Source: an uncultured Paracoccaceae bacterium
Lineage (GTDB): Bacteria; Pseudomonadota; Alphaproteobacteria; Rhodobacterales; Rhodobacteraceae
Reading direction: 5' to 3'
Length of the DNA: 64,000 bases
NCBI GenBank assembly: GCA_947498985.1
Contig: CANMMF010000010.1
Span: forward strand, 92,927 to 156,926
Shown: piece by piece, positions 34,716 through 43,435 of the stretch
How the letters are laid out: each line of letters opens with the position of its first letter
How positions within the stretch are numbered: position 1 is the first letter of the stretch
Made by a program: the position numbers and the translations under genes
The notes under the pieces: model-generated
What the model saw: the letters and a program-made list of their open reading frames with translations, nothing else
The model's database searches: none
What the model was told of the DNA's origin: nothing

Positions 34716-35604
34716 AACGCCGCTCCAGCGCGTTGCCGAGCACCGCAAAGCCAAAGACCGTGAGCGAAATGGCGATGCCCGGGAAGACCGAGGGCCACCA
34801 TTCGCCAAGGATGATCTGGTTGGCACCCGTCGAGATCATCAGCCCCCATTCCGGCGCGGGCGGGCGCACACCGGCGCCGACGAAGGAGAGCCCCGCGGTC
34901 AGCAGGATCGCAAAGCCGATGGTGACCGAAGACTGGATCAGCGCGGGCGCCAGCGAGTTGGGCAGCACGTGGCGCAGCGCGATCACGCTCTCGCGGTTGC
35001 CCAGCGCGCGCGCCGCCTCCACATAGCCGCGCACCCGCTGGGTCATGACCTCGGCGCGGGTCAGGCGAATGTAGATCGGCGTGTACAGCAGCGCCAGCGC
35101 GATGACGATATTGGTGGTCGACCGGCCCGCGAGCGCCACCAGGATCATTGCGCTGATGAAGACCGGAAAGCTCTGCAGCACGTCCGAGACGCGCATCATG
35201 CCTTCGGTCAGCAGGTTGCGGAAATAGCCCGCCACGAGGCCCAGCAACACGCCGAGAAAGAGCGACAGCGCGTTGGCGACCAGCGCGATGGTCAGGTCCA
35301 CCCGCGGCGCGGAAATCACCCGGCTGAACAGGTCGAACCCGTTGGCATCGGTGCCGAACCAGTGCGGCGGTGCCTCGATGGCACCGGTCAGTCGCCCCCA
35401 CCAGAGCCCCGGCCAGTCGCTCAGCGCGGGCGGCGGCATCGACGGGCGGTGCGCGGCCAGCGTCGGATCGTAGGGCACCACGTAAGGCGCAAAAAGCGCC
35501 AGGAACACGACAACCGACACGATGCTGACACCGATCCAGAACAGCCAGTCGATACGGCGCGCGGGCGGGGCCTCTGCCCGTTGAAGATCCGCAGGCAGGC
35601 TCAT
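34705..35604 (-). CDS. ABC transporter permease, DppC/OppC type
   Basis: The protein has 299 residues; ATG 35604 overlaps the upstream permease stop as ATGA. An N-terminal membrane segment (WLFWIGVSIVSVVVFLALFA) is followed by a periplasmic loop with HWFGTDANGFDLFSRV, the usual start of DppC-type permease domains. The EAA-like loop is YVEAARALGNRESVIALRHV. It forms the channel with the permease at 35601 and is driven by the fused ATPase. Confidence 0.9.
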   Translation of the reverse strand: MSLPADLQRAEAPPARRIDWLFWIGVSIVSVVVFLALFAPYVVPYDPTLAAHRPSMPPPALSDWPGLWWGRLTGAIEAPPHWFGTDANGFDLFSRVISAPRVDLTIALVANALSLFLGVLLGLVAGYFRNLLTEGMMRVSDVLQSFPVFISAMILVALAGRSTTNIVIALALLYTPIYIRLTRAEVMTQRVRGYVEAARALGNRESVIALRHVLPNSLAPALIQSSVTIGFAILLTAGLSFVGAGVRPPAPEWGLMISTGANQIILGEWWPSVFPGIAISLTVFGFAVLGNALERRYES

Positions 35605-36632
35605 CCGTAGGCCACCCGCGGGTCGATCACCGCATGGATGAGGTCGAGCGCCAGATAGACCAGCAGAGAGATCGCGGTGATCACCAGGATCACGCCCTGG
35701 ATCGCCGGATAATCGAATGCCAGGACCGAGCGGATTGCGTACTGCCCCAGCCCGCCCAGCGAAAACACGCTTTCGATCAACACCGCCCCGCCCAGCATGA
35801 AGCCGTAAAGGATGCCGATCAGTGTCACCGACGGCGCCATGGCCGCGCGCAAAGCGTAGCGCGCCACCTGGCCCTTGGGCAGACCGGCGCAGCGGGCGTA
35901 GAGCACAAAGTCCGAGCCCAGTGCGCGCACCATGTTCTGCCGGACCATCTTGATGATCGGGCCCGACAGGATAAAGACCATGGTCGCCACCGGCAGCATA
36001 TAGTGGTGCAGCACTTCGAATAACGTGTCGGGCCGGCCCGCAATCAGACTGTCGAGCGTGATGAAACCGGTCACCGGCGGTGGTGGCGAGGTCAGCGGCG
36101 AGAGCACGCCCAGCGGTGCGGGCGCCCAGCCCAGCACGAAAAAGAACACGTAGACAAACAGCAGCCCCCACCAGAACTCCGGCTGGCTGCCCGCAAAGAG
36201 CGAATAGGCAAAGACGCCGCGATCCGCCGCGCCGCCGGGGCGCAGGGCCGCCAGCATGCCCACCGGCACCGAGATCAGCAGCGCCACGGCAAAGGCAAAG
36301 GTCAAAAGCTCGATGGTGATCGGCAAGGCCTGCCCGATCTCGGTCAGCACGGGCGTGCCGGTGACCCAGGACGTGCCGAGCGAGCCTTGCAGCAGCCCCG
36401 GCCCCTCCGATGGCAGGACACCCAGGTAATGGCCAAGCTGCGTCAGCAAAGGCCGGTCGAGGCCGAGATTGCGTTCGGCCTGCGCATAGGCTTCGGCGGA
36501 GGAGTTGAGCCCGACAAAGCGGCTTACCGGGTCGGCGGGCAGGAGCCTGATCAGGAAGAACACGGCGATCACCAGCGACAAGATCTGCACCGTGCCCACC
36601 AGAATGCGTCGAAAGATGTAGCGCGCGACCAT
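35601..36632 (-). CDS. ABC transporter permease, DppB/OppB type
   Basis: The protein has 343 residues. It begins YIFRRILVGTVQILSLVIAVFFL, as DppB-type permeases do, with LLPADPVSRFVG and an FVLYARCAGLPKGQVARYAL cytoplasmic loop. It has about six membrane segments. It starts 66 nt after the binding-protein gene, across a hairpin. Substrates of the family include di- and oligopeptides, nickel, opines and glycosides, so the cargo is open. Confidence 0.9.
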   Translation of the reverse strand: MVARYIFRRILVGTVQILSLVIAVFFLIRLLPADPVSRFVGLNSSAEAYAQAERNLGLDRPLLTQLGHYLGVLPSEGPGLLQGSLGTSWVTGTPVLTEIGQALPITIELLTFAFAVALLISVPVGMLAALRPGGAADRGVFAYSLFAGSQPEFWWGLLFVYVFFFVLGWAPAPLGVLSPLTSPPPPVTGFITLDSLIAGRPDTLFEVLHHYMLPVATMVFILSGPIIKMVRQNMVRALGSDFVLYARCAGLPKGQVARYALRAAMAPSVTLIGILYGFMLGGAVLIESVFSLGGLGQYAIRSVLAFDYPAIQGVILVITAISLLVYLALDLIHAVIDPRVAYG

Positions 36633-36655
36633 CAGGCTATCCGACCGAAAGCTGC

Positions 36656-36677
36656 GGCGCGCCGGTCAGGGCGCGCC
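36656..36677 (-). other. GC-rich hairpin between ABC binding-protein and permease genes
   Basis: Two self-complementary GGCGCGCC octamers (36656-36663 and 36670-36677) are separated by 6 nt and can form an 8-bp stem. They sit in the 66-nt gap after the binding-protein gene, as with three other binding-protein genes in the window. A role in setting binding protein to permease ratios is inferred. Confidence 0.5.
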
Positions 36678-36698
36678 GGGCGGGTTGCGATCAGCCGA

Positions 36699-38366
36699 TC
36701 ACTCGAAGCTGAGATCGAAGAAGCGGATCGAGTTGTCGGGGTGCCATTGCAGCCCCTTGAGGCTGTCGGAATAGGCCCATTGCGTGGTGTATTCGACCAC
36801 CGGCGCCCAGGCGACATCGTCCATCAGCATGCCCTGCATCTCGGCCAGCATGACGTCGCGCTTGGCGGTGTCGGATTCCACGCGCGCCTTGCTCCACATC
36901 TCGTCAAAGGCCTCGTTGCGGTAATTGACCATGTTGTTCAGACCGCCCTTTTCCGGCGAGACGAAAAACAGCTGCGAGGCATAGCCCGCATCCACCCCGA
37001 TGGGCTTTTCCTGATCGTTGATCGCAAAGGGCAGATCGCGCTTGACCAGCTGGCGGTCGCCATATTGGGTCTGCGGGATCGGGTTCAGCTCGACCGGGAT
37101 GCCGAGACCGCGCATCGCGGTGGAGATCGCGTTCACGATGGGGCCCAGCGTCGTCTCCTTCTCGGCCACATAGCTCAGCTGGAACGCCTCGCCGAAGGCC
37201 TCGAGCCCTGCGCCTTCGGGATAGCCTGCCTCGGCCAGCAGGGCCGCGGCTTTCTCGGGGTCGTGCTCATATTGGGTCTCGGGCGCGACATAGCCCGGGT
37301 AGCTCGACGGCACATGGCCTTCCCAGGGCGTCGCCTGTCCGAAATAGGCGTTCTGGATGATCTGGTCGCGCGGGATGGCATGGGCAATCGCCTTGCGCAC
37401 CAGCGGATTGTCGAAGGGTTCGACGTCGAAGTTCATATGCACAAAGAGGTTTTCGTTGCCCGAGACGCCACCCACCTCAATGCCGTCGGCATCGCGCAGG
37501 CTGTCATACTCGCGCGGGGTCAGCCCCTGCACAAGCTGCGCCTGCCCGGTGCGCAGGATCACCACGCGGTTCGACGATTGCGGCACGCGCTTCATCACCA
37601 CGCGTTCGATGGCCGGCGCACCCCGGTAATAGTCGGGGTTGGCGGCCAGAACGATCTCGTCATCCTTGGTCCAGCGCTCGACGCAATAGGCGCCAAAGCC
37701 CGCGACATCGGTGTTGTTGGCAAAATCATGCGACCACGGATCCTCGTCGGTGGCGTTTGCCTCCATCACTTCCTTGTCGAAGATATAGAGCCCGAAGATC
37801 GTCAGCACCGGCAGGAAGAGCGCGTTGGGCTCCGACTGGGTGATCGTCACGGTGTAATCGTCGATCTTCTGCACTTCCGGCCCCAGCGCGCGGGCGGCCT
37901 CGTCACCGAAGACATCCGGCGTGAACCCCGCGATGGAGGCGACGTTGGACAAAAACCAGCCGATGGGGGCCGCGCCGGAGACCGACTTGGCGCGCTCGAA
38001 CGTGTAGATCACATCATCGGCGTTGAAGGTCGCGCCATTGCAGCCCACAACCCCCTGCCGGAGCGTGAAGGTCCAGGTCAGCGAGGCCTCGTCAAAGCTC
38101 CAGCTTTCGGCGAGGCGGCCTTCGAAACTGTCGAAATCGGGGGTGATCACGCCGGTGTCGTTGGCGGCCTGCGTGGCGTAGCCGACCAGCGGTTCGAGCA
38201 CATTGACCATGCCGGTCTGGCTGGTCGGGATCGCCGCCGCCGGCCCGTCATAGTTCAGCCCCGCCGGCACATCCTCCGCCAGAAAGAGCAGATCCTGCGC
38301 GTAAAGCGGCCCGCTCAAGGCCATCGCGGCCAGCGCCGCGGCTGCCGTCACTTTGGATTGTCCCAT
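36699..38366 (-). CDS. ABC transporter substrate-binding protein, family 5 (peptide/nickel type)
   Basis: The protein has 555 residues; ATG 38366 is chosen because GGGGAGGA lies 6 nt upstream. A signal peptide ends near LSGPLYAQD (about residue 24). SBP_bac_5 features follow: GRLAESWSFDEASLTWTFTL, TFNADDVIYTFERAKS, DNPLVRKAIAHAIPRDQII, and a long C-terminal lobe. It captures the ligand in the periplasm and leads the operon running to 28217. Its promoter contains TTGACA and an operator. It has no lipobox, so it is soluble. Confidence 0.9.
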   Translation of the reverse strand: MGQSKVTAAAALAAMALSGPLYAQDLLFLAEDVPAGLNYDGPAAAIPTSQTGMVNVLEPLVGYATQAANDTGVITPDFDSFEGRLAESWSFDEASLTWTFTLRQGVVGCNGATFNADDVIYTFERAKSVSGAAPIGWFLSNVASIAGFTPDVFGDEAARALGPEVQKIDDYTVTITQSEPNALFLPVLTIFGLYIFDKEVMEANATDEDPWSHDFANNTDVAGFGAYCVERWTKDDEIVLAANPDYYRGAPAIERVVMKRVPQSSNRVVILRTGQAQLVQGLTPREYDSLRDADGIEVGGVSGNENLFVHMNFDVEPFDNPLVRKAIAHAIPRDQIIQNAYFGQATPWEGHVPSSYPGYVAPETQYEHDPEKAAALLAEAGYPEGAGLEAFGEAFQLSYVAEKETTLGPIVNAISTAMRGLGIPVELNPIPQTQYGDRQLVKRDLPFAINDQEKPIGVDAGYASQLFFVSPEKGGLNNMVNYRNEAFDEMWSKARVESDTAKRDVMLAEMQGMLMDDVAWAPVVEYTTQWAYSDSLKGLQWHPDNSIRFFDLSFE

Positions 38367-38422
38367 GGTTTCCTCCCCAGTGGTGAAAGTCTCACCCATG
38401 CTCTCTTGGCATGCGCCCAATT

Positions 38423-38462
38423 TGTCCGGACAACTAAGTATCCTGAGAGCGCTTCTTGTCAA
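38423..38462 (-). promoter_or_regulatory. Promoter and operator of the ABC-transporter operon
   Basis: Reading leftward, TTGACA at 38462-38457 is followed after 24 nt by the operator core TGTCCGGACA (38432-38423), with a weak -10-like TACTTA or GATACT between them. Placing the palindrome just after the -10 fits repression. It mirrors the rightward promoter 70 bp away. Confidence 0.7.
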
Positions 38463-38530
38463 TCTGAAACTCCGGTCGGCCCGGTTTTGCCCCGACTGCC
38501 GCCCTGAGTTGCGGCAAATCACACCTGCGG

Positions 38531-38569
38531 TTGACAGAGCGTATGTGGTTCGCCTTATTTGTCCGGACA
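38531..38569 (+). promoter_or_regulatory. Promoter and operator of the CitE-like/CaiB operon
   Basis: TTGACA at 38531-38536 is followed by TTATTT (38555-38560) and the operator core TGTCCGGACA at 38560-38569, 23 nt after the -35. The divergent operon has the same arrangement at 24 nt, so both directions are probably repressed by the same protein. Confidence 0.72.
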
Positions 38570-38591
38570 ACTCTGAGGGGGAGAGGGTGTG

Positions 38592-38660
38592 ATGTCCCGA
38601 AACGCCGCCGCGCGCCGATCCGCGCCAGCAACCGCCCGCGCCCGGATCATGTCCCGATGA
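38592..38660 (+). CDS. Possible 22-residue leader ORF
   Basis: ATG 38592 is preceded by GGGGAGAGGG, a better ribosome-binding site than that of the lyase gene. It encodes MSRNAAARRSAPATARARIM plus SR, and its TGA overlaps the lyase ATG (ATGA). It may provide translational coupling or regulation, or be chance in GC-rich DNA. Confidence 0.3.
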   Translation: MSRNAAARRSAPATARARIMSR

Positions 38661-39502
38661 TGCTGGCGCGCTCCTTTCTGTTTGGTCCCGCCTCGCGCGC
38701 AGAGCTGCATGACAAGATCCTGGGCTCGGGTGCCGATATCGTCTGTCTCGACCTCGAAGACGCGGTGCCGCCCGCCGACAAGGACGCCGCACGGACCCTG
38801 GCGATGGGCTGGATCGGCGGGGCGGGCGCCGACGGGCCGCTGCGCGCGCTCCGTCTCAACCCGCTGTCGACGCGGTTCGGGCTTGCGGATCTGCACGCGG
38901 TCAGCGAGGTCGCGCCGGACCGCTGCGCGCTGGTGCTGCCCAAGGTCGATGACGCCGCGGAGCTCCGGATCGCCGATGCGGCCTTGCGCGAAACCGGCAG
39001 CGAGGCCCGGCTCATCGCCCTCATCGAAAGCGCGCGCGGGCTCAGGAACGCCTATGAGATCGCGCAGGCCACGCCGCGCCTTGCCTATCTGCTGTTCGGC
39101 GCCGTCGACCTCTCTGCAGAACTCGGCGCGGAGCTTGCGCCGGAGCCTTTGCTTTACGCCCGCGCGCGTGTGGTACATGCCGCCCGCAGCGCCGGGATCG
39201 AGGCGCTCGACGTGCCCTGCCTCGACTTTCGCGATCTCGACCGCGTCACCGAAGAGACCCGCGCCGCCCGCGCCATGGGGTTCTCCGGCAAGGCCGCGAT
39301 CCACCCCTCCAACGTCGCGCCGATCAACGCGGTGTTTTCGCCCACCGAAGACGAGGTCGCCCGCGCCCGAAGGATCGTCGAGGCCTATGAAAGCAGCGCG
39401 TCGGGCCTCGCCGTGCTCGACGGCAAGCTGATCGAGCGGCCGGTGGTGCGCTCCATGCAGAAGATCCTCGACATCCACAGCGCCATGGCGGCAAGGCCGT
39501 GA
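38657..39502 (+). CDS. HpcH/HpaI aldolase/CitE-type acyl-CoA lyase
   Basis: The protein has 281 residues, the usual CitE/Mcl size. Start ATG 38657 (or 38660) is taken because it opens the conserved N terminus LARSFLFGPASRAELHDKIL. Key blocks are VCLDLEDAVPPADKD with the metal-binding acidic residues, IALIESARGLRNAYEIA, YLLFGAVDLSAELG and GFSGKAAIHPSNVAPINAVF. Members cleave citryl-, malyl- or citramalyl-CoA to an acyl-CoA and a 2-oxoacid. It lies directly behind a regulated promoter and overlaps the next CoA-transferase gene as GTGA. It is a good candidate for the C-C cleaving step of the locus. Confidence 0.87.
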   Translation: MMLARSFLFGPASRAELHDKILGSGADIVCLDLEDAVPPADKDAARTLAMGWIGGAGADGPLRALRLNPLSTRFGLADLHAVSEVAPDRCALVLPKVDDAAELRIADAALRETGSEARLIALIESARGLRNAYEIAQATPRLAYLLFGAVDLSAELGAELAPEPLLYARARVVHAARSAGIEALDVPCLDFRDLDRVTEETRAARAMGFSGKAAIHPSNVAPINAVFSPTEDEVARARRIVEAYESSASGLAVLDGKLIERPVVRSMQKILDIHSAMAARP

Positions 39503-40686
39503 CTCCGCCGCTGTCATCCCTGCGCATCATCTCGGTCGAGCAATATGGCGCGGGGCCTTTCGGCAGCATGTATATGGCCGCGATGGGCGCGGAGATCATC
39601 AAGATCGAGCCGCCGCGCGGCGGCGACAGCTCGCGCGCCTCTGGCCCGCATTTTCTGGGCGAGAATGACAGCCAGTTCTTCCAGACCTTCAATCAGGGCA
39701 AGCGCAGCCTGACGCTGGATCTCAAGCAGGAGGCGGGACAGGAGATCCTGCACGCGCTGGTGGCGTCTGCCGATGCGGTGATGAACAACCTGCGCGGCGA
39801 CCAGCCCGCCCGGCTCGGTCTGACCTATGACGCGCTGTCGGGCATCCGCCGCGATCTCGTCTGCCTGCATCTGTCGGGCTATGGTCGCACCGGCTCGCGC
39901 GCCGCGCGGCCCGCCTATGACTACCTGCTGCAGGCCGAAGCGGGGTTTCTTGCGCTGACCGGAGAGCCCGGCGGCCCGCCGCAGCGCATGGGGCTGTCGA
40001 TGGTCGATTACGTCAGCGGCATCACCGCCGCCTTTGCGCTCACCGCGGCCCTTCTGGGCGCGCGCGAAAGCGGTCAGGGGCAGGATGTGGATGTCTCGCT
40101 CTTTGACGTGGCGCTGCATCAGCTGTCCTACCCCGCGACCTGGTATCTCAACGCGGGCGACGCGGTGCAGCGCAAGCCGCGCTCGGGCCATCCGTCGGTG
40201 GTGCCCTGCGAGTTGCTGCCCACGCGCGACGGGCATATCTTCGTGATGTGCGTGCTGCCGAAATTCTGGGTGGCGCTCTGCACGATCTTCGGGCGCCCCG
40301 ACCTCACCCAAGATGCGCGCTTTGCCACCCCCTCCGACCGGCGCGCCAATCGCGACGCGTTGATGGCCCAGCTCGACGAGGTCAGTGTCACGCGGACCAG
40401 CGCGGACTGGATGGCGGTGCTGACCGGCAAGGTGCCCGCGGCCCCGGTGCTCGATCTCGCACAGGCGCTGGACAACCCCTATCTCGAAGAGGTCGGGGCC
40501 GTGGGCTCGGTGGATCATGCCCATGCGCCGGGCCTGAAACTGCTGCGCAATCCGATCCGGCTGGCTGGCGCGCGCCCTGATCCGGCCCCGGCCCCGGCGC
40601 TTGGCGGCGATACCGACGCGATCCTGGACGCGCTCGGCTATGATGCCGACCGGCGCGCGGTGCTGCGCGCCAACGGCACAATCTGA
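39499..40686 (+). CDS. CaiB/BaiF family CoA-transferase
   Basis: The protein has 395 residues and starts at GTG 39499, inside the lyase stop. The family III CoA-transferase fold is shown by QYGAGPFGSMYMAAMGAEII and KIEPPRGGDSSR. The catalytic Asp is in VDVSLFDVALHQL (Asp203), as in formyl-CoA transferase. It moves CoA between carboxylic acids without ATP. With the CitE-like lyase it fits a scheme in which an acid is activated by CoA transfer, hydrated elsewhere, and cleaved. Confidence 0.9.
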   Translation: MTPPLSSLRIISVEQYGAGPFGSMYMAAMGAEIIKIEPPRGGDSSRASGPHFLGENDSQFFQTFNQGKRSLTLDLKQEAGQEILHALVASADAVMNNLRGDQPARLGLTYDALSGIRRDLVCLHLSGYGRTGSRAARPAYDYLLQAEAGFLALTGEPGGPPQRMGLSMVDYVSGITAAFALTAALLGARESGQGQDVDVSLFDVALHQLSYPATWYLNAGDAVQRKPRSGHPSVVPCELLPTRDGHIFVMCVLPKFWVALCTIFGRPDLTQDARFATPSDRRANRDALMAQLDEVSVTRTSADWMAVLTGKVPAAPVLDLAQALDNPYLEEVGAVGSVDHAHAPGLKLLRNPIRLAGARPDPAPAPALGGDTDAILDALGYDADRRAVLRANGTI

Positions 40687-40695
40687 GGGAAGCTG

Positions 40696-41796
40696 ATGAA
40701 ACTGGACGGTGTGCGTGTTCTCGATCTGTCGCTTTTCCTGCCCGGCCCATATCTCACGCAGCTGATGGCCGATCACGGCGCGGATGTCGTCAAGATCGAA
40801 CCGCCCGGCGGAGAGCCGGTGCGCAATGTCGGCTACAGGACCGCGGACGGCACATCGGTCTGGTTCCGCAACACCCATCGCGGCAAGCGCGCGATGGTGC
40901 TGAACCTCAAGGATCCCGCGCATCGCGACCGGTTCCTTGAGATGTGCGACGAGGCCGATGTGGTGATCGAGGCGTTCCGCCCCGGCGTGGTCGACCGGCT
41001 GGGCATCGGGCCGGAGGTGGTGCGGGCCCGCAACCCCCGCATCGTCTACGCCTCGATTGCGGCCTTCGGGCAGACCGGGCCCGAAGTGAACCGTCCCGCG
41101 CATGATCTGGCGATCCAGGCGCTGGCGGGCACCGTGTCGCTCAACCTCGGGCAGGATGGAGAGCCCGCCAACCCCAATATTCCCAGCGCCGACGCGCTGG
41201 GATCGATGATGGCGCTTGCGGCGATCCTGATGGCGCTTTACCGGCGCCACGAGACCGGGCGCGGCGATTACATCGATATCTCGATGCGCGACGCGCTGAT
41301 GTCCTGGCTGCCCAACGTGACCGGCCCGGTCTTTGCCGAAGACCGCGCACCTGTGGTCAAGACCGAGCGCAGCTTTGGCGGCTACGCCTTCTTTTCGATC
41401 TACAAGACCAGCGATGACCGGCATATCGCGCTGGGCGGGGTGGAGCACAAGTTCGTCATCAACCTGCTTACCGCGCTGGAGCGCCCCGACCTGATCGACG
41501 CGGCCTGCGGGCCGAACGGCCCCGGGCAGGACCCGGTCAAGGCGTTCCTGAAAGAGACCTTCGCCACCCGCACCCGCGACGCGTGGGAGGCCTGGCTGGC
41601 CGAGCTCGACGTCTGCGCGGCTCCGGTTCTAGACCTGCACGAGGCCTTCCATCACCCCCAGACCGCCGCCCGCGAGATGATGGTGCGCGACGCCGAGGGC
41701 AATCTGCATATCGGCCTGCCGATCAAATATGCCGAAGAACCGGGCAGGCTCGACCCCGCTTTGCCACCGTTTCGGCCTCTGGACGACGCGCCGTGA
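40696..41796 (+). CDS. CaiB/BaiF family CoA-transferase
   Basis: The protein has 366 residues and a GAGGGA ribosome-binding site, 9 nt after the preceding gene. The N terminus LFLPGPYLTQLMADHGADVV and the following KIEPPGGEPVR are typical. The catalytic Asp is Asp199 in IDISMRDALMSW. It differs clearly from the enzyme at 39499, so the two may be separate transferases or partners of a heteromer. It ends the lyase operon, and the next operator follows within 40 nt. Confidence 0.9.
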   Translation: MKLDGVRVLDLSLFLPGPYLTQLMADHGADVVKIEPPGGEPVRNVGYRTADGTSVWFRNTHRGKRAMVLNLKDPAHRDRFLEMCDEADVVIEAFRPGVVDRLGIGPEVVRARNPRIVYASIAAFGQTGPEVNRPAHDLAIQALAGTVSLNLGQDGEPANPNIPSADALGSMMALAAILMALYRRHETGRGDYIDISMRDALMSWLPNVTGPVFAEDRAPVVKTERSFGGYAFFSIYKTSDDRHIALGGVEHKFVINLLTALERPDLIDAACGPNGPGQDPVKAFLKETFATRTRDAWEAWLAELDVCAAPVLDLHEAFHHPQTAAREMMVRDAEGNLHIGLPIKYAEEPGRLDPALPPFRPLDDAP

Positions 41797-41807
41797 GCCT
41801 GCATGCT

Positions 41808-41846
41808 TGACAGCACCGTCGCTTGGGATAATTTGTCCGGACAAAT
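41808..41846 (+). promoter_or_regulatory. Promoter and perfect 16-bp operator of the BASS/TRAP operon
   Basis: TTGACA at 41808-41813 precedes GATAAT/TAATTT (41827-41834). The palindrome ATTTGTCCGGACAAAT at 41831-41846 overlaps this -10 region; its core starts 20 nt after the -35. It should control 41952-46448. Confidence 0.72.
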
Positions 41847-41888
41847 AGAGCCGTTGCCAAAAACCACGCGGCAGCAGGGGGATGCACC

Positions 41889-41948
41889 ATGACCGACAGA
41901 CGGGCTCGGGGCTTGTCACGCGGCAGCCGCCGCGCCGGAGCCGACTGA
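41889..41948 (+). CDS. Possible 19-residue Arg-rich leader ORF
   Basis: ATG 41889, behind AGGGGGA, encodes MTDRRARGLSRGSRRAGAD. It ends 3 nt before the carrier gene start, which itself has only a weak ribosome-binding site. This suggests translational coupling, but chance occurrence is possible. Confidence 0.28.
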   Translation: MTDRRARGLSRGSRRAGAD

Positions 41949-41951
41949 CGC

Positions 41952-42887
41952 ATGACCGGAGCCATGGCCTTTGTGTCGTCGCGCGCGCCGTTTTTCATGC
42001 TGGGCGGCGTTGTGATCGGTCTGGCGATACCGCCGCTGGCCGCAGGGCTGCGGCCGCTGGTGGTGCCGATCTCGATCGTGATGGTTGTGGTCTCGATGCT
42101 GCGGGTCGAACCGGCAAGGCTGGCCGCCACCTTCCGCCGTCCGGTCTTTGTGGCACTGTCGGGTCTCTTCGTGCTGGTGGTGCTGCCCGCGCTCACCTAT
42201 CTCGTCGCGATTGCCGCGGGCCTGCCGGGGTGGCTTGCCACCGGGCTGACCTATGCCTCCGCCGCACCGCCGCTCAGCTCCGCGGCGGCGTTTGCCATCC
42301 TCGTGCGGATCGACCCGGCGCTGGTGACCGGCGTGTCGCTGACCGCGATCCTGATTGCGCCGGGCACGGTCTGGCTGATCACCACCGCCCTGCCCGGTCT
42401 CGGCGAAGGGGTGGCGCTTGGAGCGCTGGTGCTGCGCCTTCTGGGCATCATCCTCGGCGCGCTCGCCGCCGCCTTGCTGGTCCGCCGACTGGTGGGCGAG
42501 GCGCGGGTCGGAAGCTGGGGCAACGCGCTGGACTTCGCCACGGTAATGCTCGTGGTGCTGATCGGCATCGGCGTCATGCATGACATCGGCATCGCGTTCC
42601 GCAGCGATGCGCTGTCCTGGCTGGGTATCCTCGCACTCACCGCCCTGCTCAGCCTGGTGTCGCTGCTTGTTACCATCGCGGTCTTCTGGCCCGCGGGCCG
42701 GGACGAGGCGTTTGCCGCGGCGCTTTGCGCCAGCATCAAGAACATGGCCGTCATGGTCGCCGCGGTGCTGGGCACGGTGGATCCGCGGATCTCGCTGGTG
42801 GTGATCACCGCGCAATTCCCGATCTTTCTGTCGCCGCTGGTGATGCGCCCGCTCTTTTCGCGGCTGCGCGCGTCGGGGGCGGCATGA
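41952..42887 (+). CDS. BASS-type (bile acid:sodium symporter-like) membrane carrier
   Basis: The protein has 311 residues and about nine or ten hydrophobic segments. Its layout, with a duplicated five-helix pattern and the polar break SAAPPLSSAAAFAILV, recalls the BASS/arsenite-permease-like superfamily; I cannot place it in a named subfamily. ATG 41952 is used; ATG 41964 is also possible. It is the first large gene of an operator-controlled operon and overlaps the TRAP small permease as ATGA. It probably moves an organic acid with sodium or protons. Confidence 0.62.
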   Translation: MTGAMAFVSSRAPFFMLGGVVIGLAIPPLAAGLRPLVVPISIVMVVVSMLRVEPARLAATFRRPVFVALSGLFVLVVLPALTYLVAIAAGLPGWLATGLTYASAAPPLSSAAAFAILVRIDPALVTGVSLTAILIAPGTVWLITTALPGLGEGVALGALVLRLLGIILGALAAALLVRRLVGEARVGSWGNALDFATVMLVVLIGIGVMHDIGIAFRSDALSWLGILALTALLSLVSLLVTIAVFWPAGRDEAFAAALCASIKNMAVMVAAVLGTVDPRISLVVITAQFPIFLSPLVMRPLFSRLRASGAA

Positions 42888-43435
42888 TCGGCGCCGGTCT
42901 CGTCGATGGGGCGGCGCGCTGGTCGGCGCGGCTGGGTGGGGCGACGATCCTGCTCTCGGCCCTGCTGGTCAGCGCCGAGGTGATCGCGCGCAACCTGGGG
43001 CTCGGCATCCGGCTGCACGCCTTCGAGCTCACCAATTACGCCTTTGCCGCCGCCGTGGCCTTTGGCCTGTCGTTTGCCGCCACGCAGCGCGCGCATATCC
43101 GCATCGACGTCGCCTACCAGTTTCTGCCGGTGAGCCTGCGCGCGTTGCTCGACCTGCTGGCCATGGCGCTGCTGACGGTGATGGCCACCGGCATGGCGTG
43201 GTACGCGTGGAAAGTGGTGCGCAAGAGCCTGGCCCTGGGCGCGCGACCCAATTCCACGCTCGATATCCCGCTGGCCATTCCGCAATCCTTCTGGGCCATC
43301 GGGCTCAGCTGGTTTGCGCTGGTGTCGTTTCTGTTGACGCTGCAGGCGCTGATGCAACTGGCGCGCCGCGACCTGCAGGCGCTGCACGAGAGCGCCGGTG
43401 TCGGCTCTGAAACACCGACCGGAGAAACGCGATGA
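42884..43435 (+). CDS. TRAP transporter small permease (DctQ type)
   Basis: The protein has 183 residues with four membrane segments; ATG 42884 overlaps the carrier stop. The motif FAAAVAFGLSFAATQRAHIR is typical of DctQ subunits, with the RAHIR/DV block after TM2. It pairs with the DctM-type gene that begins inside its stop (ATGA). Gene order Q-M-P differs from the P-Q-M order of the next transporter. Confidence 0.85.
   Translation: MIGAGLVDGAARWSARLGGATILLSALLVSAEVIARNLGLGIRLHAFELTNYAFAAAVAFGLSFAATQRAHIRIDVAYQFLPVSLRALLDLLAMALLTVMATGMAWYAWKVVRKSLALGARPNSTLDIPLAIPQSFWAIGLSWFALVSFLLTLQALMQLARRDLQALHESAGVGSETPTGETR

Noticed and set aside
39514..41448. 644-codon leftward frame opposite the two CaiB genes
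   Set aside because: Low-complexity shadow translation; sense genes are well supported.
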